In this document: positions 13,361 to 26,300 of the stretch, in pieces
Layout: each line of letters opens with the position of its first letter
Numbering within the stretch: position 1 is the stretch's first letter
Source: Rapana venosa
Lineage: Eukaryota; Mollusca; Gastropoda; Neogastropoda; Muricidae
Length of the DNA stretch: 64,000 nucleotides
Assembly: GCA_028751875.1 (NCBI GenBank)
Contig: CM054140.1
Location: 9,099,955-9,163,954, forward strand
Reading direction: 5' to 3'
Notes under the pieces: model-generated
The model's database searches: none
The model's input: the letters and a program-made list of their open reading frames with translations, nothing else
Told to the model about the DNA's origin: nothing
Position numbers and translations under genes: made by a program

Positions 13361-16300
13361 GAGATAGATAGATAGAGAGATAGATAGATAGATAGATAGA
13401 TAGAGAGCAAGATAGATAGATCAAACTAACCACAGGCAGCCTGTCACTGACACGTCACACTCACCACAGGCAGCCTGTCACTGACACGTCACACTCACCA
13501 CAGGCAGCCTGTCACTGACACATCACCACAGGCAGCCTGTCACTGACACGTCACACTCACCACAGGCAGCCTGTCACATCACCACAGGCAGTCTGTCACT
13601 GACACGTCACACTCAAACCCACACAGGCAGCCTGTCACTGACGAATCACCACAGGCAGCCTGTCACTGACACGTCACACTCACCACAGGCAGCCTGTCAC
13701 ATCACCACAGGCAGTCTGTCACTGACACGTCACACTCACCACAGGCAGTCTGTCACTGACACGTCACACTCACCACAGGCAGTCTGTCACTGACACGTCA
13801 CACTCACCACAGGCAGCCTGTCACTGAACTCACCACGGGTTCACACACTCACCACAGGCAGCACTGTCACTGACACGTCACACTCACCACAGGCAGTCTG
13901 TCACTGACATCACCACAGGCAGCCTGTCACTGACAGCGTACGACAACTCACCACAGGCATCTTCACTGGATCGTCACACTCACCACAGGCAGTCTGTCAC
14001 TGACACGTCACACTCACCACACACAGGCAGTCTGTCACTGACATGTCACACTCACCACAGGCAGCCTCTCCATTGACAGTGGCTGACGACAGAGCTTTTT
14101 CTGAACCAGCGATCCGACCTCCACTGCGTGCTGTCACCACACCCCAAAAACAGAACTCGGTAAATCAGAAAACTCATTTGTCAACATGTCTCTTCAGTCC
14201 AGTAGTGTTCTCTACCTTATACATAAAGCCCCTGTGCAGCGGACAAGAGAATTTTAGTTCACTGGTTTCTTTCTCTTCTTTTTTTTGTTGTTTTGGTTCC
14301 TCAGCTAGGGCTCTGAGGTTCACCACTGGTGAGTTTTGTGGGTGCAAGCGACCTACCTTTGCACCACCATCAAGGTAGCCACACTCTGACTCTGGGGATG
14401 TATGCTGGGTATGTTGGTGTTTCCATAACCCACCGAATGCTGACATGAATTACGGGATCTTTAATATGCATATTTGATCTTCTGCATGAGTATATACATG
14501 AAGGAAAGTAAGGCACTGACAGCTCTGCACTTGAAGTTGATCTGGGAGATAATAAAAAAATTCCCATCCATAATTTACCACATGCTGCCATGATTTGAAC
14601 CCACAATTTCATAGACTCATGGGATTGAAATCAAGCAATCCTAACCACTGTAGCACCGACCAGTTCACTGGTTTCAATTCTATACAAGTCTTTTTCTTTT
14701 TTTTTTTACCTACAATACACTGAACATGCCTGGGTGTCTGTTTTTCATATGCGATGGTAAATCAAAGTCTCAAAGCAACATGAACTTATCAAAAATTTAT
14801 TTTAAAAATACAAACACGAAACAAAAGACCATACAAACCAACCAACAGCAATAATTAAAAAAAACAACAACCCAACTTTATATTGACCAAACTCTCCAAA
14901 TAGATGATATGCTTTCTCTGGGAGAGAGAACGACACTTCTTGTGATAAAAGATAAATATATGCAAAACACAACAGATAATAAAACAATACAAACAACAGG
15001 TCGCTTCAGTACAAAATTCTGCCCTTGTGAAAAATGATACACATACACCACCAGTATCTCCTTGGAATAACTGAAAAAGAAAAAAATATACATATACATC
15101 CCCTTCTCCATTCAGTAGTTTGGGGAGTAGACTCCACTTTTCTTCCTTGTGCCTCTCCTGGACTCCAGATTTCTTTTCTTTCCTTGGCAAGAGCTCAGAG
15201 GTTCACGTATGGGACCATTCCCCCCCCACACACACACACAACCATTTAGGTAGCTGCATTCCGACTTTGAGGATGGTGTCTAAAAACGACATCTGTGTGA
15301 TGCCGTTGTTTCTTTTTAAATGTAACCCGTTCTTCTCAGCATGCAATGGCCTACTCTTCAGGAAGGCAGAATGGGTTCTTAACATGTGTGCAAGTTGTTC
15401 TGTGTGCATTTGCACATGGGCCACTCGTTTTATAGTCTCGTTCGAAGAACTTTCGACATTCACTTCAATTTTGTCATCATACTTGGAAGAGTTAGACTGA
15501 GTATTGAACCCAGAACCTCACGGTTTACTTGTTAGACAGGTGAATGTCTTAACTGGGAGGAAGGGGATAGCCTGGTGGTTAGAGTGATGTATTCATGATC
15601 TGCTGACCAAGGTTCGAATCTTGTTCAAGAGGAATTTTCCTCTGGAGTTAACATCAGTACCAACTCCACTCTCCCCAAAAGTCCTTCGGATGAGACTATA
15701 AACCAGGTTCCATGTGTGAACACATGCAGAACATCTTGCACACAAGTTAAAACCCATTCCACTTTTCCAAAGAGTAGGCCATTGTGTGTCAGTGGGAATG
15801 GATGACAAAATTTACAAACCTGCATACACACGGAGACTGGATGAAAAAAAGCACATGAGTGCTTATTCCATTATCCTCGGAATAAAAGAATAAATACCAG
15901 AATAAACAAACTGTCCTGCCACCTTCCTCCTTGCCTCTCTCTATACAAACATCTTTCTTGACTGACCTCGGGAGCGAAGTTCCCCGTCATGAGGCCTTCG
16001 ACATAGACAGCGTCCAGGACATCACGATGAAAGTCCTGCAGCATGCGTAGCGTCAGGCTGTCGGTGGCATGGTAACGATCCGGCACTGGCTGGTTCATCG
16101 GTTCCGTCACCGACAATCGCAGGATTCTGAAAAAACAGCATGCCCACACACACACACATTACACACACAAACAAACAAACACATCATACATACATGTACA
16201 GTCACACACACATACACACCACATATATGTACACTCTCACACACACAAATTTAACCATCCACATAGAAGATAATGAACAGTTTGAACCCGTCACTACACT

Positions 16301-19300
16301 GTATACACACACACGCATTCACACACACACACACATCACACACACTATCTCTCTATCAGTACATGGCACAGTGATCCCTAGGGCGTTAAGCTGGAGAAAG
16401 GGCCACAACAACAACAAGAACAACACACACACACAAACACGCACGCACGTGCACGTGCTCACACACACACACACAGAGGACTCACTTGGCAAACTCATAT
16501 GTCTTGATCATCTCATTGTAGTAGCTCTTCTTCAGCTGGGACTTGACGGCATTGAACAGCTCCTGAGTGATGGAGAACTGGGCGATGTGCGAGACAAACA
16601 GGTCCAGCACGTGCTGTTGACACACACACCCATACATACACGCCCACACACACACACACACACCCCCACACACAACCACACACACACACACACACCCATA
16701 CATACACGCCCACACCACACACACACACACCCATACATACACGCCCACACACACACACACACACACACACACCCATACATACACGCCCACACACACACAC
16801 ACATACACGCCCACACACACACACCCATACATACACACCCACACACACACACAGGCCCACACACACACACACACACACACGCCCACACACACACACACGC
16901 CCACACGCCCACACACACATACACACACACACAGGCCCACACACACACACACACGCACATGCACACAACATCACTGCTCACTTTGTTGTCTTGTCTTTTC
17001 GTTTTTTTATTTTAATTTTTTTTACATAACTGACAACATTTCATTCAAATTACTCTCTTTTCTAGACTTGACTTTATTTTTCCCTTGGTAAAAAATACTT
17101 TCAATCTTGCTTTGAAAAACAAAACAAACAAAAAACCCAACAAAACAATCATGAACAAAGATTGCCATGAACACAAAACTCAAAAGAAATAAAAAATGAC
17201 AAGTAACTCTTTGGGAAGAGATAGCATTTATCATATAGATCTACACTGATATCAAGTTACTAGAGTAATCTTTCAACAGTTGTACAGAAAACAGAAAAAG
17301 AAAACGAAATAAAAAACCCAACAAAAAACCAGATGTGTTCTGGTTTTAGAGTGAATCAAGAATCTATCACAGTTTTACTATTCTTTCAAAAGAAAAGTCC
17401 TCTTAGCTCAGAGTCAGAAGTCTCCCTTTCACTCTCATGCTCTGTATCACTAATACATGATCCAGTGCGGAAGCAAAAGGTTCTCACTATATTCTGACTA
17501 AACAATGATGACCTTTCTAATTCTGAAGCAATGATTATGCAGCGGTAAAGTTGAAGACAGAAGGGAGGGAAAGACAGGGGCAGAGAATAATGCACTAACA
17601 GCCAATTTGTGACTGAAGCCCTCTATGTGAATCATCATCCCTGTGGACACCGACTCCATGGAAAACCTGCACACAGTAATGACACATTTTCAGATATGGC
17701 GGTGGCAGCAGCAGCAGCAGTAGCAGGAGCAGCAGCAGCAGCAGCAGTAGCAGCAGCAGAAGCAGTAGTAGGGGAAGGAGGAGGAGTAGCAGTAGAAGAA
17801 GTAGTAGTAGGCAGCAGCAGCAGCAGCAGCAGCAGCATCAGCAGCAGCAGCAGCAGCAGCATCAGCAGCAGCAGCAGCAGCAGTACAAGCAGCAGTAGCA
17901 GCAGCAGCTGCATTGAGGAGACATCTACAAGAGGGTAGTGATCTTTTTATACTTTACTCTCTGTGGCAAAGGCAACCAGTGGGGAGACAGCATGATAGAA
18001 GTAATATGTTCAAATTTTTTGTACTGCACTGAATTCGTCAGTGTATCATGGGCAGGTTAAGCCTGGTGGGTCCCATCCCTCTCCAAGCAGCAGGGTGCAT
18101 GCTGGGTATGTTTGTATCATCTCTCTCACCAGCATCAGCAAATCTTCTCTTCTACAAATGGCAGACATTATTTTAACAGAAGCACAAAATGATCTGCTTG
18201 CCTTTGTGCATGGGATCTCACTTCATTTTCTTTTCCTTTGTTCCTCTTCTACAGCTCCGAGGTTCACCAATTGTGAGATTTTTGTCTTTGTGACTGTTTT
18301 TGCCCAACTTAGGTAGCCGCAGTCCAACTTTGGGGATGGATCTCAATTCAAATTTTGTTTTCTGAAGGATTTTCAGGAGCCGGGAGTCAATCAATAACTG
18401 TTCACTCATTCACTATAAAAAAAAGTATGTTCTTTCGAGCCAGAAGGCCCATAGAGCCGGAGCTTATCCCGGTTTCTGTAGCGTTAAGCGAACTGATGGT
18501 TTTTCACCACCCCTGTGACAGGACGCTAGTCTGTCGCCAGATACTTCCCCAGCAGAGCTGGTACCCACTTGTACACCTGGGTGGAGTGAGGAAAATAGGA
18601 GTAAAGTGTCTTTCCCCAAGGACACAACACCGAGCCGAGCGGGGATCGAACCCGTGACCTCTGGATCACGAGTTGACCGCCTAAACCACTCGACCACGGT
18701 GCCTCTGTACTCATTCACTATCAGTAACATTAAATGTAAACTGTAGGGAAAAAAATCATCTGGAATGAACACCTTAGCTGAGGCTGGACTCTAAGCCTGC
18801 AGTAACAGACAGATCACAAGCACAACAGTCTAACCACTCGGCTTTATTGCAGGCCAGTGTACGTACTCATAGCCTGTGAGACTGGCAGCATACAGCGTCT
18901 CCAACAGCTGCTGTTCCATCACATTGATGTACAGGTCACACAGCGTGGCACTGAAATCACACACAATGGCATGCGTAGATGTAATGCACCACACAATAGG
19001 GCATAGGAATATGTGCAAATACAACTGCTCACAGACACACAAGCGTTTGGCAGTATGCATAGCTCAGAGACACACATGTATACACAGACATGCATAAGCA
19101 AATACACACACACACACAAGCACACACATACATAAAATCAAAAACAACAATAATGACAACACTTAACTGCAAAAACACACAAGTGTGAGTGTTAAAGTAA
19201 ATGTACATAAACTCACAAACATACAGAAATACACACACACACAGACACACACATGCATGCATAGACACACACAGATACACAAGAATGCACATAACACACA

Positions 19301-21068
19301 AATGCACACACACTTTATTTTTGTCTTTTGCAGTTTATCACTTTCTACTTGAGTGAATTTATTTTTCTATCTTGTTCTTTTTTTGTCCTTTTTTTTTCTT
19401 CTTGTTTTGTGTTCATTGTGTAATTGTTATTGTTTTGGTTCAGGTCAAGCGAAAATACTTTACTCATTACACGAAGGAAAATTACGCACTGACAGGCACA
19501 TTAATTGATAGGAATCACAGTCTCGCAAAGACACCAGAAAGCTTTGTTTCATATTTGTTTAAATATTCCAAGAAAACATCATATAAAATTAAAAACCACA
19601 CACACACACTTAAAGTGTGTGTGTGTGTGTGTGTGAGTGTGTGTATAGGTGCATACACACATGTTAGTGTGTGTGTACATGCAAGCATGCATGCGTGCAT
19701 GCCTGTATACATGCGCGTCTGTCTGTGAATAATAACTATGATAATAATTATGGACATTTCTTGAGCGCTTTCCTTTCCCTTTACTGGGGCAGCACAAAGC
19801 TATCTGTGTGCAACGCTGTATGCATGTACGTGTGTAGACATGGGTGGGTGTCTTCGCTTGCATGTATTAGTGTGCTTGTGGGCCTGCAGGAAATAAAGTG
19901 ACAAGATTGTGCATGAAGCCATGCAGAATAAAAAACATTCTTTAAAAACTACTTCCAAACTCACTTCTTGACTGAAATGGAGACGACAGGAGTCATCAAA
20001 TGCAACATGATAAAACCTGCAGCAGAAAAAGAACCACAGATAATATGCCTGCAAAACTGCAAACACACAGGCACTGTACAACTATTTTCATACAAAACAC
20101 AAGACACATATTCATATGCACATGCTCACCACTCAAAGTTTTTTTCCCCCTCAACAATCAAACATATACACACACATTATGTTCCTACATACACAAAGAT
20201 ATGCACAAACAAACACAGACAAATATACAGACCAAAACAGACACTGATATAAATATTAAGATGGTGTTAAGCCAAGTAACTTGTAAGTATTTAATGAAAG
20301 GCTTCTTAATTCTGGGATGAAACTATGTTATGTCACACAACACACTGACATAAAGACAGACACCTTTACACATGCGCATGCAAGATTCAAGATTTAATTC
20401 GTTTCATCCCTTTTGGGGTATGGAGGATTACAAACAAATTGAACAGGAGAATAAACCTAACAGCAATGCACCCAAAAATAATATGAATACTAACAGGAAC
20501 TGAAAAGCAAGACTTCATTGCATAATGATAAGCAAATAGTATTAATGACTCAATACTATTTTTAAGTATACACATTTCTTTAAAAGACATAATCTACACT
20601 TGTGAAAGACAATTGATATTTCAAGAAATACCTGCAAATCTTATGAAATTTGAGAGCGACAGGAGAACTTTTCGAGATTTGCATTTCATTAGCCTATAAA
20701 ATTATAACTGAACATGGGTTGAAGAAACTGTCGGGGAATAAAATCTTTGTCGTAAAATTTTTGAAGTGGGGACATTCCATGATAAAATGAAATTCATCCT
20801 CTAAAACAGACATATTGCATTTTGAACGTATTCTTTCTTCCCTTGGTATATTATGGAAATGTCCAACCTCAATAGGAAGCTTGTGGCAGCTACAAAGAAA
20901 CTTCATAAGAACGTAAACATATACATCTGGTAGACAAGTTATTTATTTTTCAATACCAAAATCGATCTTATAGTTTTTATACACACAACACAAATATACA
21001 TATATACACACACAACACCACACTACACACACATAATAGCATTCTCCCATACACTGATGCAAGCACAT

Positions 21069-21107
<39 letters not shown>

Positions 21108-23239
21108 AACTCTCACACACACACACACACAAACTCTCTCACACACATTCTTTCTCTTTCCTCTCCCTCCTTTCTCTTTTTACACATATGCACTCACACA
21201 TACATTCTCTACCCCCCACCCCCACCCCCAAATTGTGCGCTCTCTCTCTGTCACACGCGCGCACACACACATTGAAAAAGGAGAATAATGTACACACACA
21301 ACACGTGACAAGGACAAACATCTCCATTCTCACACTTTACCTTTGGGCATTTTGAACTTGTTGTCTTTCTTGTACCACATGCGGCCAAATGCATTGTCCA
21401 GCACTTGCACTGGGTGCTGCAATGTCAAACTCACTGTGGTATGGTATGTGTGTATTGGTACTGAATATATTATAATACCAACACATACACAACACACCAC
21501 ACCACACCATAACTACACATTCACACTCACACACAAAATAACTTTAAAGAAAAAATCACCAAGTTACAACTGACCTCTCTAGCTCCCTCCACATCCAGCA
21601 GGTTGAACTTGGAAGCTGCAGACAAAAGAATGAAACGGTGTGAGACACAAAACAGCCATTCCTCACAATCTGTGAAATAGTGTGACACCCAAAACAGCCA
21701 TTCATCACAATCTATGAAATAGTGTGACACACAAAACAGCCATTCATCACAATCTGTGAAATGGTGTGACACACAAAACATTCATCACAATCTGTGAAAT
21801 GGTGTGACACACAAAACAGCCATTCATCACAATCTGTGAAATGGTGTGACACACAAAACAGCCATTCATCACAATCTGTGAAATGGTGTGACACACAAAA
21901 CAGCCATTCATCACAATCTGTGAAATAGTGTGACACACAAAACAGCCATTCATCACAATCTGTGAAATAGTGTGACACACAAAACAGCCATTCATCACAA
22001 TCTGTGAAATAGTGTGACACACAAAACAGCAACCCATCACAATCTATGACATGGCATGACACACAAAACAGCCACCCATCACAATCTATGACATGGCATG
22101 ACACACAAAACAGCCATTCATCACAATCTGTGAAATAGTGTGACACACAAAACAGCCATTCATCACAATCTATGAAATAGTGTGACACAAAAAACAGCCA
22201 TTCATCACAATCTATGAAATAGTGTGACACACAAAACAGCCATTCATCACAATCTATGAAATAGTGTGACACCCAAAACAGCCATTCATCACAATCTATG
22301 AAATAGTGTGACACACAAAACAGCCATTCATCACAATCTATGAAATAGTGTGACACACAAAACAGCCATTCATCACAATCTATGAAATAGTGTGACACAC
22401 AAAACAGCCACCCATCACAATCTATGAAATAGTGTGACACACAAAACAGCCACCCATCACAATCTATGACATGGCATGACACACAAAACAGCCACCCATC
22501 ACAATCTGTGAAATAGTGTGACACACAAAACAGCCATTCATCACAATCTATGAAATAGTGTGACACACAAAACAGCCATTCCTCACAATCTATGAAATAG
22601 TGTGACACACAAAACAGCCATTCATCACAATCTACGAAATGGTGTGACACACAAAACAGCCATTCATCACAATCTACGAAATGGTATGACACACAAAACA
22701 GCCATTCATCATAATCTATGAAATGGTGTGACACACAAAACAGCCATTCATCACAATCTACGAAATGGTGTGACACACAAAACAGCCATTCATCACAATC
22801 TACGAAATGGTGTGACACACAAAACAGCCATTCATCACAATCTGTGAAATGGTGTGACACACAAAACAGCCATTCATCACAATCTGTGAAATGGTGTGAC
22901 ACACAAAACAGCCATTCGTCATAATCTATGAAATAGTGTGACACACAAAACAGCCATTCATCACAATCTATGAACTGGTGTGACACACAAAACAGCCATT
23001 CATCACAATCTATGAACTGGAGAGACATCTTTCAGATGAAGCAACCAAGGATCCATGTGCAATACACAATCAGCACAGATGCAGGAACCCACGACAACTA
23101 CAGAGTTGTCCCCACCCAAATTTCTGTAGAAAAAGTCACGATTGTAGGGAAACAAATACACACCCAGACAGGGGGAGGGGGGGGGGGGGGGGGGGGGTAG
23201 ATAATAATGGGGTGGAACTGCTCTTATGGCAACATGTTC

Positions 23240-23305
<66 letters not shown>

Positions 23306-26300
23306 TGTGTCTGTGTTTGTATGTATAGTGAACACAAACACAAACATCCACGCATGGATGAATGGATGTAAATAAGCACATGAGTGCTTATTCCATTATC
23401 CTCACTATAAAAAAAAGAATAAATAATCCATCCTCCAAATAAAAGAATAAATAAAAAATATTTTCAAAAAACACACACGTGCACACACACACACACACTC
23501 ACATACACACAAACATGCACGCACAAACACATGCACAAAACCCACATACAAATACTATCTGTTAAGATAGTGCACATGTTTGCAAACAACCACTTACGAA
23601 TAAAAGGATTCTTCTCCGGAAGAACAAGCTCTGACCGAGGTTTCAGCACTGCAACACACACACACACACCATGGATGCCAAAAACGACCCAAGATACACA
23701 TTTTCAAGCACAAAATATATATGTATGTATGAGTATGTGTGTACATGTTTGTGTGTGTGTTATGTGTGTGAGTGTGTAAGTGTCTGGAAGGGTGGTTATG
23801 AGTGTATGTATGTACGTGAGTGTTTGTACAAGTGTGTGTGTGTATGTATGTGTGTGTGTATATGTGTGTTCGCATATGTGTATGTGTTTGTGTGTGAGAG
23901 TGTGTATGTGTATGCGTGCGCGCATGTGTATGTGTGTGTGCATGTGTTGTGTGTGTAAATGTATGAGTGTGTATGTGTGTGTGTGCATGTTTAGAGTACT
24001 CACTTACACTCGCATACATCATCATCATCATCATCAGTCCCGTGACCTTGGCGGTCGTGGGGTAGACACGAAAGACGATGCCGTGGTAAGCCTCCTCCAT
24101 CCATCTTGGTCCTCGGCTCTGAGCAGTAGTGCCGAGTCATTCATCCTGGTCCATTCTCTGATGTTGTCCATCCATGACTTGTTCTGTCTTCCCCTCTTTC
24201 TGCCACCTTCGAGTGTTCCCTGCAGTACCGTTTTTGGCAGAGTGTTATGGCGGGTGACGTGGCCGAACCATGTCAGCCTTTTCTTCTTGACGATGGTGAG
24301 AAGGGGTTCCTGTGGACCTGCAAGCCGTGTTATTTGACTCTTGACAAATTCATTGGTCTTTCGTTCTCTCCAGGATATGCCCAGCAGTTTTCTATGGCAT
24401 TTTGTTTCAAATGACTGGATTCGCTTTGCTGTTTCAGCAGTCAATGTCCAGGTTTCACTTCCGTACAGCAGGATAGTCTGAATTAGGGCTTTGTAGAGCT
24501 TTAGTTTGATTGGGAAACTGATCTCTTTACTTTTCCATATGGTGGTGAGTTTTGTCATGGAAGATGTTGCCATGGCTAGTCTGACTTTGATTTCTGTCGT
24601 CGATCGCCCGTCCTTTGTGAGTGTAGCGCCAAGGTATTTAAAAGCGTCTACCTCCTCCAGTTGCTGGCCGTTCATGTAAATTTTAGCAGTGGCATTGCTC
24701 ATGCTGTTCACAAGTACTTTACTTTTCTCCGAGCTCACCTCCATCCCATATGCTCCAGTTCTGTTCTCAAGTCTGGTCGTAAGATCTTGCAGCTCTGTGT
24801 TACTTCCGCCCATGAGGTCAATGTCATCAGCAAACTGCAAGTTGTTGAGGGGTCTGCCGCCAATGGAGATGGTAGAGTGGAAGTCATGGAGGGTCTCTCT
24901 CATAATGTTTTCCAAGAACAGATTAAACAGGACTGGAGATAACAGGCATCCTTGTCGGACCCCAACTGTGGTTTTGAAGTAGTCTCCGACCTGATTGTTC
25001 AGAAGGACAGCACTGTTTGTGGTGTTGTATAGTGCTGGAATGGTTTGCACTAGTCCTTCTTCAATGCCAAACATTCTGAGGACCTGCCACAGGCCTTCGT
25101 GCCATACTCTGTCGAAAGCCTTCTTGAAGTCGATGAAGTTGTGGAACAGGTCTCTCTGATGTTGAAGATGTTTTTCCATCAGGATGTGGCAGTTAAAAAT
25201 CTGTTCGATTGTGCTCCTGCCTGCCCTGAACCCAGCTTGCTCCTCTGCAAGATGTTCTTCTGCCTCCTTCTTGAGTCGATTCAAAATAACTTTGAGCATG
25301 ATCTTGCTGGTGTGGCTGATGAGGCTGATTGTTCTATAGTTTTGGCATTGGCGTAAATTCCCCTTCTTGGGCAGGGGTATGATGAGTGATTGTGTCCATT
25401 CTGTTGGCCACTGTTTTGTCTCCCAAATCTTCTGACAGATAGCTGTAACATGTGTGATGACTGTTTCATCACCATGCTTGAGCAGCTCTGCTGGTATGTT
25501 GTCTGCTCCTGGGGACTTTCCTACTGGTAAACTGCGGATGGCTTCTTCCACTTCTTCCCTCAGTATAGGTAATGGCGAGGGTACTCTTGATGTTGCTGCT
25601 TCCTCTTCTATTATGCTCTTGTCAGGTTGGATTGGGTAGTTGTATAGTTCTTGACAATACTCAGACCACCTGTTCAATGCAGCTGAGCTTTCTGTGGGGA
25701 GGTTTCCGGAGCTGTCTTCAATGACTGATGATTTGTTTTGTGGTGTTTTGTGTTTTTACACTCGCATACATACACACCCACAAATACACATGTGCACGCT
25801 ACACACCATTCAATACAAACCTACACGTGCTACAATCTTCTCACACAAGATGCCTTCATCAACATAGCTGCACTACCTACCTTGCCATTCTCTAGTCCAC
25901 TCTTCAGGTATTTCTGCACAAATAACATCCATGAATCATCATCATCATCAACACCATCACTACCTCACAATCATCACTACCACCACCACCACCACTGCCA
26001 CCACTACCACCACCTCCATCATCATCATCATCACCACCAACCACAACCACCACTGCTGCCGTCACCACCATCACCACCATCATCCTCATTATAATCAATG
26101 CCAAAGCCACCCTCAACCACCACTACCAAACTTTTCCCCCATCAACTAGACCTTGAGCCATGGTCTAGGAGCTAGTCTTTCAGATCAGATCATAAATCGA
26201 TGTCCTATATGCAACACAAATTTGGCGCACATAAAAGAACTCGAGAAAAAATTTTGTGGAGGGAAAAAAGCCACTCTCATAGGGAAGGACATACATATGT

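Noticed and set aside
14043..14378. Plus-strand frame of 111 codons
   Set aside because: Antisense shadow of exon 26 continuing into an S2 SINE.
16140..17015. 291-codon His/Thr frame and Cys/Val frames opposite
   Set aside because: Product of (CA)n sequence; the real coding content here is exon 24 on the minus strand.
17609..17938. Alanine/serine-rich plus-strand protein
   Set aside because: Created by the CAG tract; overlaps NRDC exon 23 on the other strand.
18860..18867. Alternative donor for NRDC exon 22 after TAC (GTACAC)
   Set aside because: It would put exon 23 out of frame; GA|GTACGT keeps phase and aligns residue by residue.
21712..23028. Possible CRISPR array or repeat protein
   Set aside because: Units are contiguous with no spacers, in an intron of an animal gene; a minisatellite.
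23016..23110. Candidate NRDC exon with a good acceptor (TTTTTCTACAG)
   Set aside because: The sequence matches the S3 SINE end, and exons 18 and 19 already join in phase without it.
24661..25639. Plus-strand frames of 60-97 codons
   Set aside because: Shadows of the minus-strand reverse transcriptase.
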